The notes: generated from the letters alone by a model not told the origin. 64,000 nt of DNA from Lolium rigidum (GCF_022539505.1 NC_061510.1:395108249-395172248), one strand, 5' to 3'. Numbered from the stretch's first letter, positions 1 through 12,546 are shown. Program-made: numbers and translations.

Positions 1-85
1 GAAATTTTTTAAAGTGCTGTGGTAGCCCCCAAGCGTCATGGAGGAAACTTTCCGGCAATGATGCTTCGAAAGAACATACACACAG

Positions 86-1357
86 AACACGAATGCCTCC
101 GGAAACTAATCCGAACTTCTGGCTTTTTCAGGAGCAGCAGGCACTGCACTACGAGCTAAATAAGAACATTTCTCGGCAGCGCCACTTCACGATTGGCCAA
201 GCGGAAGATATCCAGGCCGGCAAGGAGATGATTGCAGAACTAGAAAAACAGCTGGCGGAAGCCCAAAGTAAGCCTCCGAACTAGTCTATCATTGTTCTAA
301 ATTCCGACTTTGAACTTATCTTTAACCTTATGATTTAATAGGTGCATCTTCCTACCTCGCCAACGCATCCTCTGAGCTCGAGAGTTTGCGCTCTACCTAT
401 CAAGATCTGGAAACAAAATTGGCGGAGGCAGACAAAAAGCGGGAGCAGGCGGAGAAGCAGCTGACGGAGAAGAAATCCGAGCTTCTTCAAAAGAAGCGGA
501 CTTTGTTCATAAGCGCCAAGTTGACAGCGAAACAGTGGAAAAGCTGCAAAAGGAAGTCAACGGCCTTCAGAACTACATGACTACGGCGGAGAAAGGCTTG
601 GATCTTCTCAACGCCGATGTCATGGGTAAGAATCCGGACTCCAAAGAATCAAACGAATCCGCCAATTTTTACTGATATCTGACTCCGATATTTTTGCGCA
701 GAGCCCCTTGGATATAATGAAGAACGCCGCAACCAAGTTCCCCGTGACGATCTTATCCGGCTTGCCGGAGACGATTGTAGGGATCTTATCTCCGCGTGCC
801 GGAAGATTTGCCATAACCTGAACGTCAAAGATAGCCGCACCTGCGACATCAATGAGCCGATCAAGAGGATGGACATGCTTCCGGAGCTGGTTGTGGACCT
901 CCAGGCTTCTTCCGCCAGAGGCGCTGCCTGTATGTCGCTGGCTATGTGCTTGGCGCGGTCTCCGGGTCTTGATATAGATCTTGCCACCACCGGGGTTCCT
1001 CCGAACACCGACGTGAATGCACTGCTAGATGCGTGCAGTGGTTATGATACCCGGATCGCCCACCGGATTCCCCACGACGAATTCTATGACAAAGTCGTGC
1101 TGCCAGCTGACAAGCTCCTCGAGGCGGAATACACCAAGGAGCGAGAAGCGGAGGCGCGGCCTGTCGGATCCGGCGATGAGGGCCAAGTCACGTGGACCAG
1201 CTCAAAAGACAAGTCTAAGGGCGGCGCCACTTCTCCGACAGAAGGAGCTGATGATGATGAAGATGAAGATGTTGTTTCGTCTCCGGCTAAAGAAACAGAG
1301 GACGAAGCAGCACAAACTGAAGATGGAGCTGGCTCTTCTCCGACTAAGGAGAAGTAA
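86..1357 (+). pseudogene. Antisense ORF of element C: coiled-coil protein with two GT-AG introns, 5' end missing
   Basis: Three exons read as one protein on the strand opposite to element C: about 86-267, 342-625 and 702-1357 (stop TAA). The introns (268-341, 626-701) have GTAAG donors and AG acceptors, and both junctions keep frame: A|GT gives Ser and G|AG gives Glu. Exons 1-2 encode a charged heptad-like coiled coil (LEKQLAEAQS, ETKLAEADKKREQAEKQL). Exon 3 is a globular stretch followed by an acidic Ser/Thr/Glu tail. A one-base loss near 495-500 shifts exon 2, so this copy is broken. An AG at 84-85 suggests an earlier exon outside the window. It resembles the gypsy-associated Transposase_28-type ORFs of grass Tat elements; the function is unknown. 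Positions 1358-1555 hold its 3' flank. Confidence 0.7.
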
Positions 1358-1555
1358 AACTGTCCTGCGGAAAAAACAATGCATCATTTTGGCCCCATCG
1401 AGGGTTTGTAATATATAAATTAAGTACTTATAAGTAGCTAGGGATGAAACAACTACATGTGGGCGGAAACTTATCCTGCAATCCGTTAAATATATTTGCA
1501 TGTTTCATCTATTTGAAAAGCAAGTGCTAGTTTCTAAGTTTTCCGGCTTGGTCAC

Positions 1556-3149
1556 TGATACGTCTCCAACGTATCGATAATTTCTTATGTTCCATGCCAC
1601 TTTATTGATGATACCTACATGTTTTATGCACATTATATGTCATATTTATGCATTTTCTGGAACTAACCTATTAACAAGATGCCGAAGAGCCAGTTGCTGT
1701 TTTCTGCTATTTTTGGTTTCAGAAATCCTAGTAAGGAAATATTCTCGGAATTGGACGAAATCTTCGCCCAGGGTCCTATTTTTGCACGGAGCTTCCAGAA
1801 GACCGAAGAGGGAAGGAAGTGGGGCCACGAGGCGCCAGCACCATAGGCCGGCGCGGCCCAAGCCCTGGCCGCGCCGACCTAGGGTGTGGGGCCCTCGTGT
1901 GGCCCCCACGTTGCCCTTCCGCCTACTTAAAGCCTCCGTCGCGAAAACCCCAGTACCGAGAGCCACGATACGGAAAACCTTCCAGAGACGCCGCCGCCGC
2001 GAATCCCATCTCGGGGGATTCAGGAGATCGCCTCCGGCACCCTGCCGGAGAGGGGATTCATCTCCCGGAGGACTCTTCATCGCCATGATCGCCTCCGGAG
2101 TGATGAGTGAGTAGTTCACCCCTGGACCATGGGTCCATAGCAGTAGCTAGATGGTCGTCTTCTCCTCGTTGTGCTTCATTGTTGGATCTTGTGAGCTGCC
2201 TAACATGATCAAGATCATCTATCTGTAATACTATATGTTGTGTTTGTCGGGATCCGATGGATAGAGAGTACTATGATTATGGTGATTATCAATCTATTGT
2301 TTATGTGTTGTTTATGATCTTGCATGCTCTCCGTTATTAGTAGAGGCTCTGGCCAAGTTTGTACTCTTAACTCCAAGAGGGAGTATTTATGCTCGATAGT
2401 GGGTTCATGCCTTCATTGACACCTGGGACGATGTGACGAAAGTTCTAAGGTTGTGATGTGCTTGTTGCCACTAGGGATAAAACATTGATTCTATGTCTAA
2501 GGATGTAGTTGTCGATTACATTACGCACCATACTTAATGCAATTGTCCGTTGCTTAGCAACTTAATACCGAATGGGGTTCGGATGATAACCTGAAGGTGG
2601 ACTTTTTAGGCATAGATGCAGTTGGATGGCGGTCTATGTACTTTGTCGTAATGCCCAGATTAAATCTCACTATATTTATCATATCATGTATATGCATTGT
2701 TATGTCTTTCTCTATTTTGTCAATTGCCCGACTGTAATTTGTTCACCCAACATGCTTTTATCTTATGGGAGAGACACCTCTAGTGAACTGTGGACCCCGG
2801 TCCTATTCTTTAGATAGCATACAATCTACTGCAATTGTGTTTTACTTGTTTTCTTTGCAAACATCTTCCACTCGATACGTTTAATCCTTTGTTACAGCAA
2901 GCCGGTGAGATTGACAACCTCACTGTTTCGTTGGGGCAAAGTACTTTGGTTTTGTTGTGCGGATTCCACGTTGGCGCCGGAATCCCTATTGTTGCGCCGC
3001 ATCACATTTCGCCACCATCAACCTTCAACGTGCTTCTTGGCTCCCTACTGGTTCGATTAAACCTTGGTTTCATACGAGGAAACTTGCTTCTATACGCATC
3101 ATACCTTCCACTTGGGGTTCCCAACGGACGTGTGCATCTACGCGTATCA
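1556..3149 (+). repeat. 5' LTR of element D
   Basis: It starts TGATACG and ends CGTATCA. It is flanked on the left by gtcac and on the right by the primer binding site. It aligns along its whole length with 6634-8231 and with the LTRs of element F. ORFs inside it on both strands (for example 1587-2114 and 1646-2119) recur in every LTR copy and are not genes. Confidence 0.9.
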
Positions 3150-3160
3150 AGCTAAATTTA

Positions 3161-3179
3161 CGGCGCCGTTGCTCGGGGA
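3161..3179 (+). other. Primer binding site of element D (tRNA-Asp type)
   Basis: The sequence CGGCGCCGTTGCTCGGGGA starts 12 bp after the LTR. It equals the Athila-type site TGGCGCCGTTGCCGGGGA, which pairs with the 3' end of tRNA-Asp, except for the first base and one extra T. Confidence 0.75.
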
Positions 3180-3404
3180 GATCAAGACACGCTGCAAGGG
3201 AGTCTCCACTTCTCAATCTCTTTACTTTGTTTTTGTCTTGCTTTATTTTATTTACTACTTTGTTTGCTGCACTAAATCAAAATACAAAAAAATTAGTTGC
3301 TAGTTTTACTTTATTTGCTATCTTGTTTGCTATATCAAAAACACAAAAAAATTAGTTACTCGTCTTTACCTTGTTTGCCTAGTTTACTTTTTGCTTATTG
3401 CATC

Positions 3405-4060
3405 ATGTTTCCTTTTAATTTTACCACAAAAGACATACCGGTAGGACGTGGGTCCATAGTTGGGAGAAATAATATAGAAGAATTTTTCAATCATGTTAGT
3501 ATTACTTGTAGATTTTGAAGATAGACACTTGGTAGAACTTGCACCTACCTATGAAATTGCTGCTGTCTGCTTTAGTTCGCATGTTGGAAACTAAATTTGT
3601 TAATCTCAATCCTATAATCCAACACATATTTCTTACACTCGGTGATATGGAAGAAGGGGAAAAGAAAGATTTTGTTTTAGAAACTCTTCTTAGAGAATTT
3701 GGTGGTCTAGCAAGAGAGGCTAGAAAGGTTTTTGCTAAATTTAATATGCTAGGTTCTCATACCAATTTTATTGGTCTTCTTGAAAAAATGGATATAGATA
3801 GAATAAGGTACACTAATAACATTAATGATGGTGGGGAGATCAAAGCACCAATACCATGTAAACTCCTAGCTATGAATGATGCACTAGAAAATAACTATGC
3901 TTGGCTTGTTCCTAAAAATTTGTTCGGTGAGAGTAGCAAGCCTAAGACTAATGAAAAGGGAGACGCTAAAACTTACATATCAAACATATTATGCTTGGTT
4001 GAGAAAACTCCCAACACCCTTGGTAATGATGTTGATGCTTCTACTCTCGATAATACTTGA
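3405..4060 (+). pseudogene. Internal ORF of element D, unrecognised, frameshifted
   Basis: An ORF starting at ATG 3405 (MFPFNFTTKD) is carried across two frame changes (about 3513 and 3588) into an open stretch that ends at 4060. Segments include EEFFNHVSIT, then VELAPTYEIAAVCFSSHVG, then KFVNLNPIIQHIFLTLGDME and GEIKAPIPCKLLAMNDALEN. I see no gag, zinc knuckle, protease or polymerase motif. The last residues (DVDASTLDNT) and everything downstream match the end of the gag-protease ORF of element F (DVDASTLDVT), so this ORF occupies the same cassette position. It may be a structural or accessory protein of a non-autonomous family; no function can be assigned. Confidence 0.55.
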
Positions 4061-6617
4061 TTTGCACTTTCTGCGCCTAGCTGAAAGGCGTTAAAGAAAA
4101 GCGCTTATGGGAGACAACCCATGTTTTTACTACAGCAATTTTTTGTTTTGTTGAGTCTTGGAAGTTGTTTACTACTGTAGCAACCTCTCCTTATCATGTT
4201 TTTGTGCCAAGTAAAGTTTCTATGTCAAAGTTGATGTTATATTTGGGATCGCTGCGCAGAAACAGCATTGCTGTCTGTCACGAATCTGGGCACAGGCCTC
4301 TGTAGAAAATTCGAAAAAATCTGCCAATTTACGAGCGTGATCCTCAGATATGTACGCAACTTTCATTAGTTTTGAGTTTTTCCATTTGAGCAAGTCTGGT
4401 GCCAGCTTTAAATTCGTCTTTACGGATTGTTCTGTTTTTGACAGATTCTGCCTTTTATTTCGCGTTGCCTCTTTTGCTATGTTGGATTCATTTCTTTGAT
4501 CCATTAATGTCCAGTAGCTTTATGCAATGTCCATAAGTGTAAAGAATGATTGTGTCACCTCTGAATGTGTGAATTATTAATTGTGCACTAACCCTCTAAT
4601 GAGTTTGCTTGAAGTTTGGTGTGAAGGAAGTTTTCAAGGGTCAAGAGAGGAGTATGATATACTATGATCAAGAGGAGTGAAAGCTCTAAGCTTGGGGATG
4701 CCCCCGTGGTTCACCCCTGCATATTTTAAGAAGACTCAAGCGTCTAAGCTTGGGGATGCCCAAGGCATCCCCTTCTTCATCGACAACATCATCGGGTTCC
4801 TCCCCCGAAACTATATTTTTATTCAGTCACATCTTGTGTTCTTTATTTGGAGCGTCGGTTTGTTTTTGTTTTTGTTTTGTTTGAATAAAATGGATCCTAG
4901 CATTCACTTTGTGGGAGAGAGACACGCTCCACTGTTGCATATGGACATATATGTCCTTAGGCTTTACTCATAATGTTCAAGGCGAAGTTTCTTCTTCGTT
5001 AAATTGTTATATGGTTGGAATTGAAAAATGCTACATGTAGTAATTCTAAAATGTCTTGGATAATGTGATACTTGGCAATTGTTGTGCTCATGTTTAAGCT
5101 CTTGCATCATATACTTTGCACCCATTAATGAAGAAATACATAGAGCTTGCTAAAATTTTATTTGCATATTTGGTCTCTCTAAGGTCTAGATAATATTTAG
5201 TATTGAGTTTTGAACAACAAGGAAGACGGTGTAGAGTCTTATAATGTTTACAATATGTCTTTTATGTGAGTTTTGCTGCACTTGTTCATCCTTGAGTTTG
5301 CTTCAAATAACCTTGCTAGCCTAAACCTTGTATCGAGAGGGAATACTTCTCATGCATCCAAAATCCTTGAGCCAACTACTATGCCATTTGTGTCCATCAT
5401 ACCTACCTACTACATGGTATTTCTCCGCCATTCCAAAGTAAATTGCTTGAGTGCTACCTTTAAAAATTCCATCATTCACCTTTGCAATATATAGCTCATG
5501 GGACAAAATAGCCTTAAAAACTATCGTAGTATTGAATATGTACTTATGCACTTTATCTTTTATTAAGTTGCTTGTTGTGCGATAACCATGCTTACGGGGA
5601 ACGCCATCAACTATTGTTGAATATCATGTGAGTTGCTATGCATGTCCGTCTTGTACTGAAGGATCTATCATTTTAGTGGTTGGAGCATGCAAAATTGTTA
5701 GAGAAGAACATTGGGCCGCTAACTAAAGCCATGAATCATGGTTGAAGTTTCAGTTTTGGACATATATCCTCAATCTCATATGAGAATAATAATTGTTGCT
5801 ACATGCTTATGCATTTAAGAGGAGTCCATTATCTGTTGTCCATGTTGTCCCGGTATGGATGTCTAAGTTGAGAATAATCAAAAGCGAGAAATCCAAAATG
5901 CGAGCATTCTCCTTAGACCTTTGTACGAGCGGCATGGAGGTACCCTTTGTGACACTTGGTTGAAACATGGCATGCAAAGATCCGGTAGTCCAAGCTAAGT
6001 AGGACGAGGTGCGGACACTATTAGTATACTATGCATGAGGCTTGCAACTTGTAAGATATAATTTACATAACTCATATGCTTTATTACTACCGTTGACAAA
6101 ATTGTTTCATGTTTTCAAAATAAAAGCTCTAGCACAAATACAGCAATCGATGCTTTCCTCTTTGAAGGACCTTTCTTCTACTTTTATTGTTGAGTCAGTT
6201 TACCTATTTCTCTCCACCTTAAGAAGCAAACACTTGTGTGAACTGTGCATTGATTCCTACATACTTGCATATTGCACTTGTTATATTACTTTATGTTGAC
6301 AATATCCATGAGATATACATGTTATAAGTTGAAAGCAACTTGCTGAAACTTAATCTTCCTTTGTGTTGCTTCAACACCTTTACTTTGATTTATTGCTTTA
6401 TGAGTTAACTCTTATGCAAGACTTATTGATGCTTGTCTTGAAGTACTATTCATGAAAAGTCTTTGCTATATGATTCATTTGTTTACTCATGTCATTACTT
6501 TTGTTTTGATCGCTGCATTCATTACATATGTTTACAAATAGTATGATCAAGATTATAATGGCATGTCACTTCAGAAATTATCTTTGTTATCGTTTTACCT
6601 GCTCGGGACGAGCGAAA
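4061..6617 (+). other. Non-coding internal region of element D
   Basis: About 2.5 kb between the ORF and the polypurine tract with no credible gene. It matches the corresponding regions of element F (30922-33498) and, more weakly, of element E (13487-15911). It includes two copies of the polypurine-tract motif at 4686-4772. Confidence 0.7.
4686..4772 (+). repeat. Duplicated polypurine-tract motif plus hairpin in element D
   Basis: CTAAGCTTGGGGATGCC occurs at 4686-4702 and 4744-4760, identical to the motif just before the 3' LTR (6618-6634). The second copy continues into a perfect stem (4752-4772) with 9-bp arms GGGGATGCC and GGCATCCCC around CAA. The same arrangement is present in elements E and F. 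Confidence 0.85.
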
Positions 6618-6633
6618 CTAAGCTTGGGGATGC
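6618..6633 (+). other. Polypurine tract of element D
   Basis: CTAAGCTTGGGGATGC lies immediately before the 3' LTR, the position expected for the plus-strand primer. Confidence 0.7.
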
Positions 6634-8231
6634 CGATACGTCTCCAACGTATCGATAATTTCTTATGTTCCATGCCACTTTATTGATGATACCTACATGT
6701 TTTATGCACATTATATGTCATATTTATGCATTTTCTGGAACTAACCTATTAACAAGATGCCGAAGAGCCAGTTGCTATTTTCTGCTGTTTTTTGGTTTCA
6801 GAAATCCTAGTAAGGAAATATTCTCGGAATTGGACGAAATCTTCGCCCAGGGTCCTATTTTTGCACGGAGCTTCCAGAAGACCGAAGAGGGAAGGAAGTG
6901 GGGCCACGAGGTGCCAGCACCATAGGCCGGCGCGGCCCAAGCCCTGGCCGCGCCGACCTAGGGTGTGGGGCCCTCGTGTGGCCCCCCACGTTGCCCTTCC
7001 GCCTACTTAAAGCCTCCGTCGCGAAAACCCCGATACCGAGAGCCACGATACGGAAAACCTTCCGGAGACGCCGCCGCCGCGAATCCCATCTCGGGGGATT
7101 CGGGAGATCGCCTCCGGCACCCTGCCGGAGAGGGGATTCATCTCCCGGAGGACTCTTCATCGCCATGATCGCCTCCGGAGTGATGAGTGAGTAGTTCACC
7201 CCTGGACCATGGGTCCATAGCGGTAGCTAGATGGTCGTCTTCTCCTCGTTGTGCTTCATTGTTGGATCTTGTGAGCTGCCTAACATGATCAAGATCATCT
7301 ATCTGTAATACTATATGTTGTGTTTGTCGGGATCCGATGGATAGAGAGTACTATGATTATGGTGATTATCAATCTATTGTTTATGTGTTGTTTATGATCT
7401 TGCATGCCCTCCGTTATTAGTAGAGGCTCTGGCCAAGTTTGTACTCTTAACTCCAAGAGGGAGTATTTATGCTCGATAGTGGGTTCATGCCTTCATTGAC
7501 ACCGGGACGAGTGACGAGAAAGTTCTAAGGTTGTGATGTGCTTGTTGCCACTAGGGATAAAACATTGATTCTATGTCTAAGGATGTAGTTGTCGATTACA
7601 TTACGCACCATACTTAATGCAATTGTCTCGTTGCTTAGCAACTTAATACCGAATGGGGTTCGGATGATAACTCTGAAGGTGGACTTTTTAGGCATAGATG
7701 CAGTTGGATGGCGGTCTATGTACTTTGTCGTAATGCCCGGATTAAATCTCACTATATTTATCATATCATGTATATGCATTGTTATGCCTTTCTCTATTTT
7801 GTCAATTGCCCGACTGTAATTTGTTCACCCAACATGCTTTTATCTTATGGGAGAGACACCTCTAGTGAACTGTGGACCCCGGTCCTATTCTTTAGATAGC
7901 ATACAATCTACTGCAATTGTGTTTTACTGTTTTCTTTGCAAACATCTTCCACTCGATACGTTTAATCCTTTGTTACAGCAAGCCGGTGAGATTGACAACC
8001 TCACTGTTTCGTTGGGGCAAAGTACTTTGGTTTTGTTGTGCAGATTCCACGTTGGCGCCGGAATCCCTGTTGTTGCGCCGCATCACATTTCGCCACCATC
8101 AACCTTCAACGTGCTTCTTGGCTCCTACTGGTTCGATTAAACCTTGGTTTCATACTGAGGGAAACTTGCTTCTATACGCATCATACCTTCCACTTGGGGT
8201 TCCCAACGGACGTGTGCATCTACGCGTATCA
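6634..8231 (+). repeat. 3' LTR of element D
   Basis: It begins CGATACG where the 5' LTR begins TGATACG, ends CGTATCA and is followed by the duplicated target gtcac. Differences from the 5' LTR are few and often of the type CTG versus CTCG, CCG or TCG. Confidence 0.9.
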
Positions 8232-8613
8232 GTCACTTGACCATCCACGAGCCGGAAGACCTTTAGCTGGAAATGCTCGCCTGCGGCGACGAAGTCCAAT
8301 GGCAGTCCGTCAATAACTGCGGAAACAAGCCCCCAGCCAAGGTGCCGGAAGTCGCTACCAGGAATCCATGAGTTCGCAACGGAGAACTTGTCCACCAGAA
8401 AACTTAAGCTTACGCCCTAAAGGACGATTTTTTAAAATCACAACTTTCATACATGCATAGGCAGAAAGATCAAGCTCTGCGGTTTTAGTCGGAAAACATA
8501 CACGATCCAAAAATGAAAAACTAAAGGAGGTAAAAGACTCTAAGAGTGAACCATATGCTTTATTTCATTGATCATGTATCATAGATATTACAAGGCATGT
8601 AATGCGGAAAATG

Positions 8614-9873
8614 CTAAGTGTGGAAAGGACGTAGTTGTGCTATATTCCAGGGACGATCTGTTTCATCGTAAATGTCATCCGGATCGTCCCGTTTGCGTTT
8701 CCGGTACCAATTAGCAGGTCTATCCTTTAGTTCCCGGAAATCAACAAGGTAGTAAGATCCGTTGTGAAGCACTTTGCTGATGACGAAGGGTCCTTCCCAT
8801 GGAGATTGCAACTTATGATCTTTCACCTGACGAAGGCAGAGGACTAAGTCTCCGATCATGAACGAGCGGTTCCGAACTCGACGACTATGATAGCGTCGAA
8901 GTTTCTGTTAGTAAATGGTGGAACGTTGGTCAGCTAAGTTCTGAGCTTCTTCAATCAGGTCCACAGATAGCTGTCGAGCCTCGTCAGCAGTTTCTTCATC
9001 GTATGCGGAAACTCGCGGTGAATCGTGGATGATGTCGGAGGGGAGCACAACTTCAGATCCGTATACCAGGAAGAACGGAGTAAATCCGGTTGACCTGTTA
9101 GGGGTAGTTCGTAAACTCCACAGAACAGAGTCTAACTCCTCAGCCCAAGCTCCGGCTGCGCGTCGCAGCGGTTCTTCGAGGCGAGGCTTGATTCCGGCTA
9201 GTATAAGACCATTGGCTCGTTCGACCTGACCATTAGATTGTGGATGAGCCACAGACACAAGGTCAAGCCGGATCCCTACGTCATGGCAATAATCCTTGAG
9301 TTCTCCTTGTGTGAAGTTTGTGCCATTGTCTGTGATTATGATAAGTGGGATGTCAAATCTCGTCACGATGCTGCAAACAAATTTTAGTGTCGTAGCACCA
9401 TCGGCTTTTCTCACTGGCTTTGCCTCGATCCACTTACTGAACTTGTCAATAGTGACCAAAAGGTATTCATGACCGACAGGAGATGATTTCTTTAATTTCC
9501 CAACCATATCGAGCCCCCAGACTGCAAACAGCTAGGTGATAGGGATGGTCTTCAGCTCTTGAGCTGGAGCGTTTGGTTGAGTAGCGTAGTACTGACAACC
9601 TCGACAAGTTTTCACCAGCTTTTCAGCATCTTCTTTAGCTGTGAGCCAGTAAAATCCTAGCCGAAAAGCTTTTGCAACGAGGGACCTGGGAGCGGCGTGA
9701 TGCCCGCAATCCCCTGCGTGGATATCTCTGAGGATTTCAATGCCATCTTGATTTGAGACGCATTTTAGAAATACCCTGTTTGCACTTTGTTTGTAGAGCT
9801 ATCCATCAACAATTGTGTAGGATCTTGCTCGTCTGATGATCTGCCGTGCGAGGACCTCGTCCTCCGGCAACTT
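8614..9873 (-). pseudogene. Integrase of element C, with stop codons
   Basis: Right to left: an HHCC zinc-binding N-terminus (HAGDCGHHAAPRSL then CRGCQYYA, about 9590-9720); the catalytic core with D (VTIDKFSKW), D (TDNGTNF) and E (NGQVERAN) at about 9230-9470; then a C-terminal domain (GDLVLCLRQVKDHKLQSPWEGP, 8617-8859). Integrase cuts target DNA and joins the LTR ends to it. In-frame stops replace a Trp at about 9532, a Tyr codon at 8908-8910 and a codon near 9800, so it is dead unless these are sequence errors. Positions 8237-8613 are the spacer toward the antisense ORF and hold nothing I can identify. Confidence 0.85.
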
Positions 9874-10322
9874 TCAATCAATGAGGTAGTCTAGGAACGG
9901 TTGTGTCCAGGCCGGAATGATTGCCATCACTTCCTTAGCCGGAGATACTGCCATATCCGGGTTTTCCGGGTTAGCGCCCTTTACCGAGGGTATCCGTAGG
10001 TGCTCCAGGAAGATTCCAGGCGGAATTGGTTTTCTGCCGGATCCGAGCTTGGACAACATATCTGCCGTTGTGTTATCGTCTCTCCTGACGTACTTGACTT
10101 CATATCCGAGGAAGCACTTGGCGATCTTGTCAACTTCGTCTCTGTAAGCCGCCATGATGGAGTTTCTGGCGTTCCAGGTTCCGGCTACTTGTTGTGCCAC
10201 CAGGTCGGAATCTCCGCAACATATGATGTGCTTGATCCAAATTTCCTTAGCGATGCGCAGACCGTGTAGTAGAGCCTCGTATTCCGCCATATTGTTTGTA
10301 GCTTCGAAGTGAATCTGCAGGA
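9874..10322 (-). pseudogene. Archaeal-type RNase H (aRNH) of element C, C-terminal part
   Basis: It encodes TNNMAEYEALLHGLRIAKE (catalytic Glu), CCGDSDLVAQQV (catalytic Asp) and RRDDNTTADMLSKLGS (catalytic Asp), the hallmarks of the second RNase H found in Tat-lineage elements. The N-terminal part, with the first Asp (MHFDGSKQ), lies at 17456-17615. Element E split the domain between the VL and QIH residues. The linker to integrase follows on the left. Confidence 0.8.
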
Positions 10323-11848
10323 TGATACGTCCCCGACGTATCCATAATTTCTGTCGTTCCATGCTTGTTTTATGACAATACTTACATGTTTTGCTTGCAC
10401 TTTATGATGTTTTTATGCGTTTTCCGGAACTAACCTATTAACAAGATGCCACAGTGTCGGTTCTCGTTTTCTGCTGTTTTTGGTTCCGGAAAGGCTGTTC
10501 GGGCAATATTCTCGGAATTCGACGAAACGAAGACCAAACCTCCTATTTTTCCCGGAAGGCTCCGAACACCGAAGAAGAGTCGGAGAGGGGCCGGAGGGCC
10601 ACCACACCATAGGGCGGCGCGGCCTGGCCTGGGCCCGCGCCGGCCTGTGGTGTGGAGCCCCAGTGCCCCCTGCGCCGCCTCTTCGCCTATAAAATCCCTT
10701 TCGACCTAAAAACACCGTACCACTGGACGAAACTCCAGAAAGACTCCAGGGGCGCTGCCACCATCGCGAAACTCCAATTCGGGGGACAGAAGTCTCGTCC
10801 CGGCACCTGCCGGGACGGGGAAGTGCCCCGGAAGCCATCTCCATCAACGCCACCGCCTCCATCATGCTCCGTGAGTAGTTCCCCCATGGACTACGGGTTC
10901 TAGCCGTAGCTAGTTGGTATTCTCTCCCCCATGTACTTCAATACAATGATCTCATGAGCTGCCTTACATGATTGAGATTCATCTGATGTAATCGGTGTTG
11001 TGTTTGTTGGGATCCGATGGATGATACATTATGATTAGTCTATCTATAAAGTTTGTGAAGTTATTGTTGCTGCAATCTTGTTATGCTTAATGCTTGTCAC
11101 TAGGGCCCGAGTGGCATGATCTTAGATTTGAGCTCTATAATTATTGCTTAGATTGTATCTACAAGTTGTATGCACATGTCACCGTCCGGAACCAAAGGCC
11201 CCGAAGTGACGAAATCGGGACAACCGGAGGGGATGGCGGTGATGTGAGGGACACATGTTTTCACGGAGTGTTAATGCTTTGCTCCGGTGCTCTATTAAAA
11301 GGAGTACCTTAATATCCGAGTAGATTCCCTTGAGGCCCGGCTGCCACCGGCTGGTAGGACAATAGATGTTGTGCAAGTTTCTCATTGCGAGCACGTACGA
11401 CTAAATATGAAAAACATGCCTACATGATTAATGCATTGATGTTCTTTCTTAATGCCTTATCAATCCTATCAATTGCCCATCTGTAATTTGTTCACCCAAC
11501 ACTTGTTATTGGAGAGTTACCACTAGTGTAGATAGCTGGGAACCCCGGTCCATCTCGCATCATTATATACTCGTTCTACATGTCATTGGAAGTAGTATCA
11601 ACTATTTTCTCGGTGCCATTGCTCTCATATTGCTATTACTGCTGCTCGTATTATCGTTACTATTGCTCTCATATTACTCGCTACTTTCACATCACCCCTG
11701 TTACTAGTGCTTTTCCAGGTGCAGCTGAATTGACAACTCGGTTGTTAAGGCTTATAAGTATTCTTTACCTCCCCTTGTGTCGAATCAATAAATTTGGGTT
11801 TTACTTCCCTCGAAGACCGTTGCGATCCCCTATACTTGTGGGTTATCA
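10323..11848 (+). repeat. 5' LTR of element E
   Basis: It runs from TGATACG to TTATCA. A canonical TATAAAA box lies at 10688-10694 inside the GC-rich part and probably starts the element transcript. It is nearly identical to 15928-17450. Confidence 0.9.
10688..10694 (+). promoter_or_regulatory. TATA box of the element E LTR
   Basis: TATAAAA lies 366 bp into the LTR, after a GC-rich block and before an AT-poor leader; the same box is at 16293-16299 in the 3' LTR. Confidence 0.55.
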
Positions 11849-11860
11849 AGACTATTTTCA

Positions 11861-11878
11861 CGGCGCCGTTGCCGGGGA
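11861..11878 (+). other. Primer binding site of element E (tRNA-Asp type)
   Basis: CGGCGCCGTTGCCGGGGA differs from the Athila-type consensus only in the first base and starts 13 bp after the LTR. Confidence 0.8.
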
Positions 11879-12115
11879 GGCATAGCTCTACTCATAAGTT
11901 CACCCGGGGAGTACACTCTACCTCTCTCTCTGCTTTTATCTTATTTTGTCTTGCTAGTTTATTTCTGTCTAGTTTATTTGTGCTTAGTTTATTTCTGTCT
12001 AGTTTTACTTTGCTTAGTTTACTTTTGTCTAGTTTATTTTTGTCTTGTTTTATTTTCCCTATATACCCAAAAATCCATAAAAATTTGAAAAACCTAAAAA
12101 TTAAAAACTGCTGTT

Positions 12116-12508
12116 ATGGGAGAACCAACAACCTACTTGGAGCTTATAGAATGTTATAATAATTATAGAAAATCAAGAACTGGTAAAATAATGAGTGCTA
12201 TGATAGAAAAATTGAATACAATTGCTGAAATCTTGCTTGAACGCCATAATATAAACTGTTGCTCTCAACAGGATACTAAACATCTTAAATTTCAATGTGG
12301 CTCTAGTGAGGAATTTTTAATTAAGAACTATAATCGGAATTGCTATATTCATTATGGGTTCGAAGAGGTAGAACAATTTGTCTTATTTATGGGAGCCTCC
12401 GAGATAGAATCCTTCATGGTTGAGAATTATGAAACTTGTGTTGTTTGTAAGGGCCTTAAAGATTATGTCTCTACTATCCTTAATTCTTGCATAGAATGCT
12501 ACGAGTAG
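12116..12508 (+). CDS. Unknown ORF 1 of element E (130 aa)
   Basis: An AT-rich intact ORF with a clear ATG about 240 bp after the primer binding site. It starts MGEPTTYLELIECYNNYRKS, is rich in Asn, Glu and Tyr, and has a cluster of cysteines toward the end (CVVCKGLKDY, NSCIECYE). There is no match to gag, zinc-knuckle spacing or a catalytic motif that I recognise. The next ORF follows almost at once, so both may be expressed from the element transcript by readthrough or as remnants of one longer protein. Confidence 0.5.
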   Translation: MGEPTTYLELIECYNNYRKSRTGKIMSAMIEKLNTIAEILLERHNINCCSQQDTKHLKFQCGSSEEFLIKNYNRNCYIHYGFEEVEQFVLFMGASEIESFMVENYETCVVCKGLKDYVSTILNSCIECYE

Positions 12509-12546
12509 GAATCCTTATATCCTTGATTATAAAGAGAGACGCATTA

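Larger units (their letters stand above)
1556..8231 (+). mobile_element. Element D: complete non-autonomous Athila-type Gypsy element
   Basis: Both LTRs (1556-3149 and 6634-8231) are close to 1.6 kb and nearly identical. The target duplication gtcac is at 1551-1555 and 8232-8236. A tRNA-Asp-type primer binding site follows the 5' LTR and a polypurine tract precedes the 3' LTR. The internal region (3150-6633) has only one decayed ORF and no RT or integrase, so it must have moved with enzymes supplied in trans. The LTR start TGATACGTCTCCAACGTATC matches the Triticeae Sabrina/WHAM-like group as I remember it; the exact family needs a TREP search. It is inserted in element C between integrase and the antisense ORF. 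Confidence 0.9.

Noticed and set aside
1587..2119. ORFs of 157-175 codons on both strands in the LTRs of D (and the same in F)
   Set aside because: They lie wholly inside LTRs, overlap each other and recur in each copy with different breaks.
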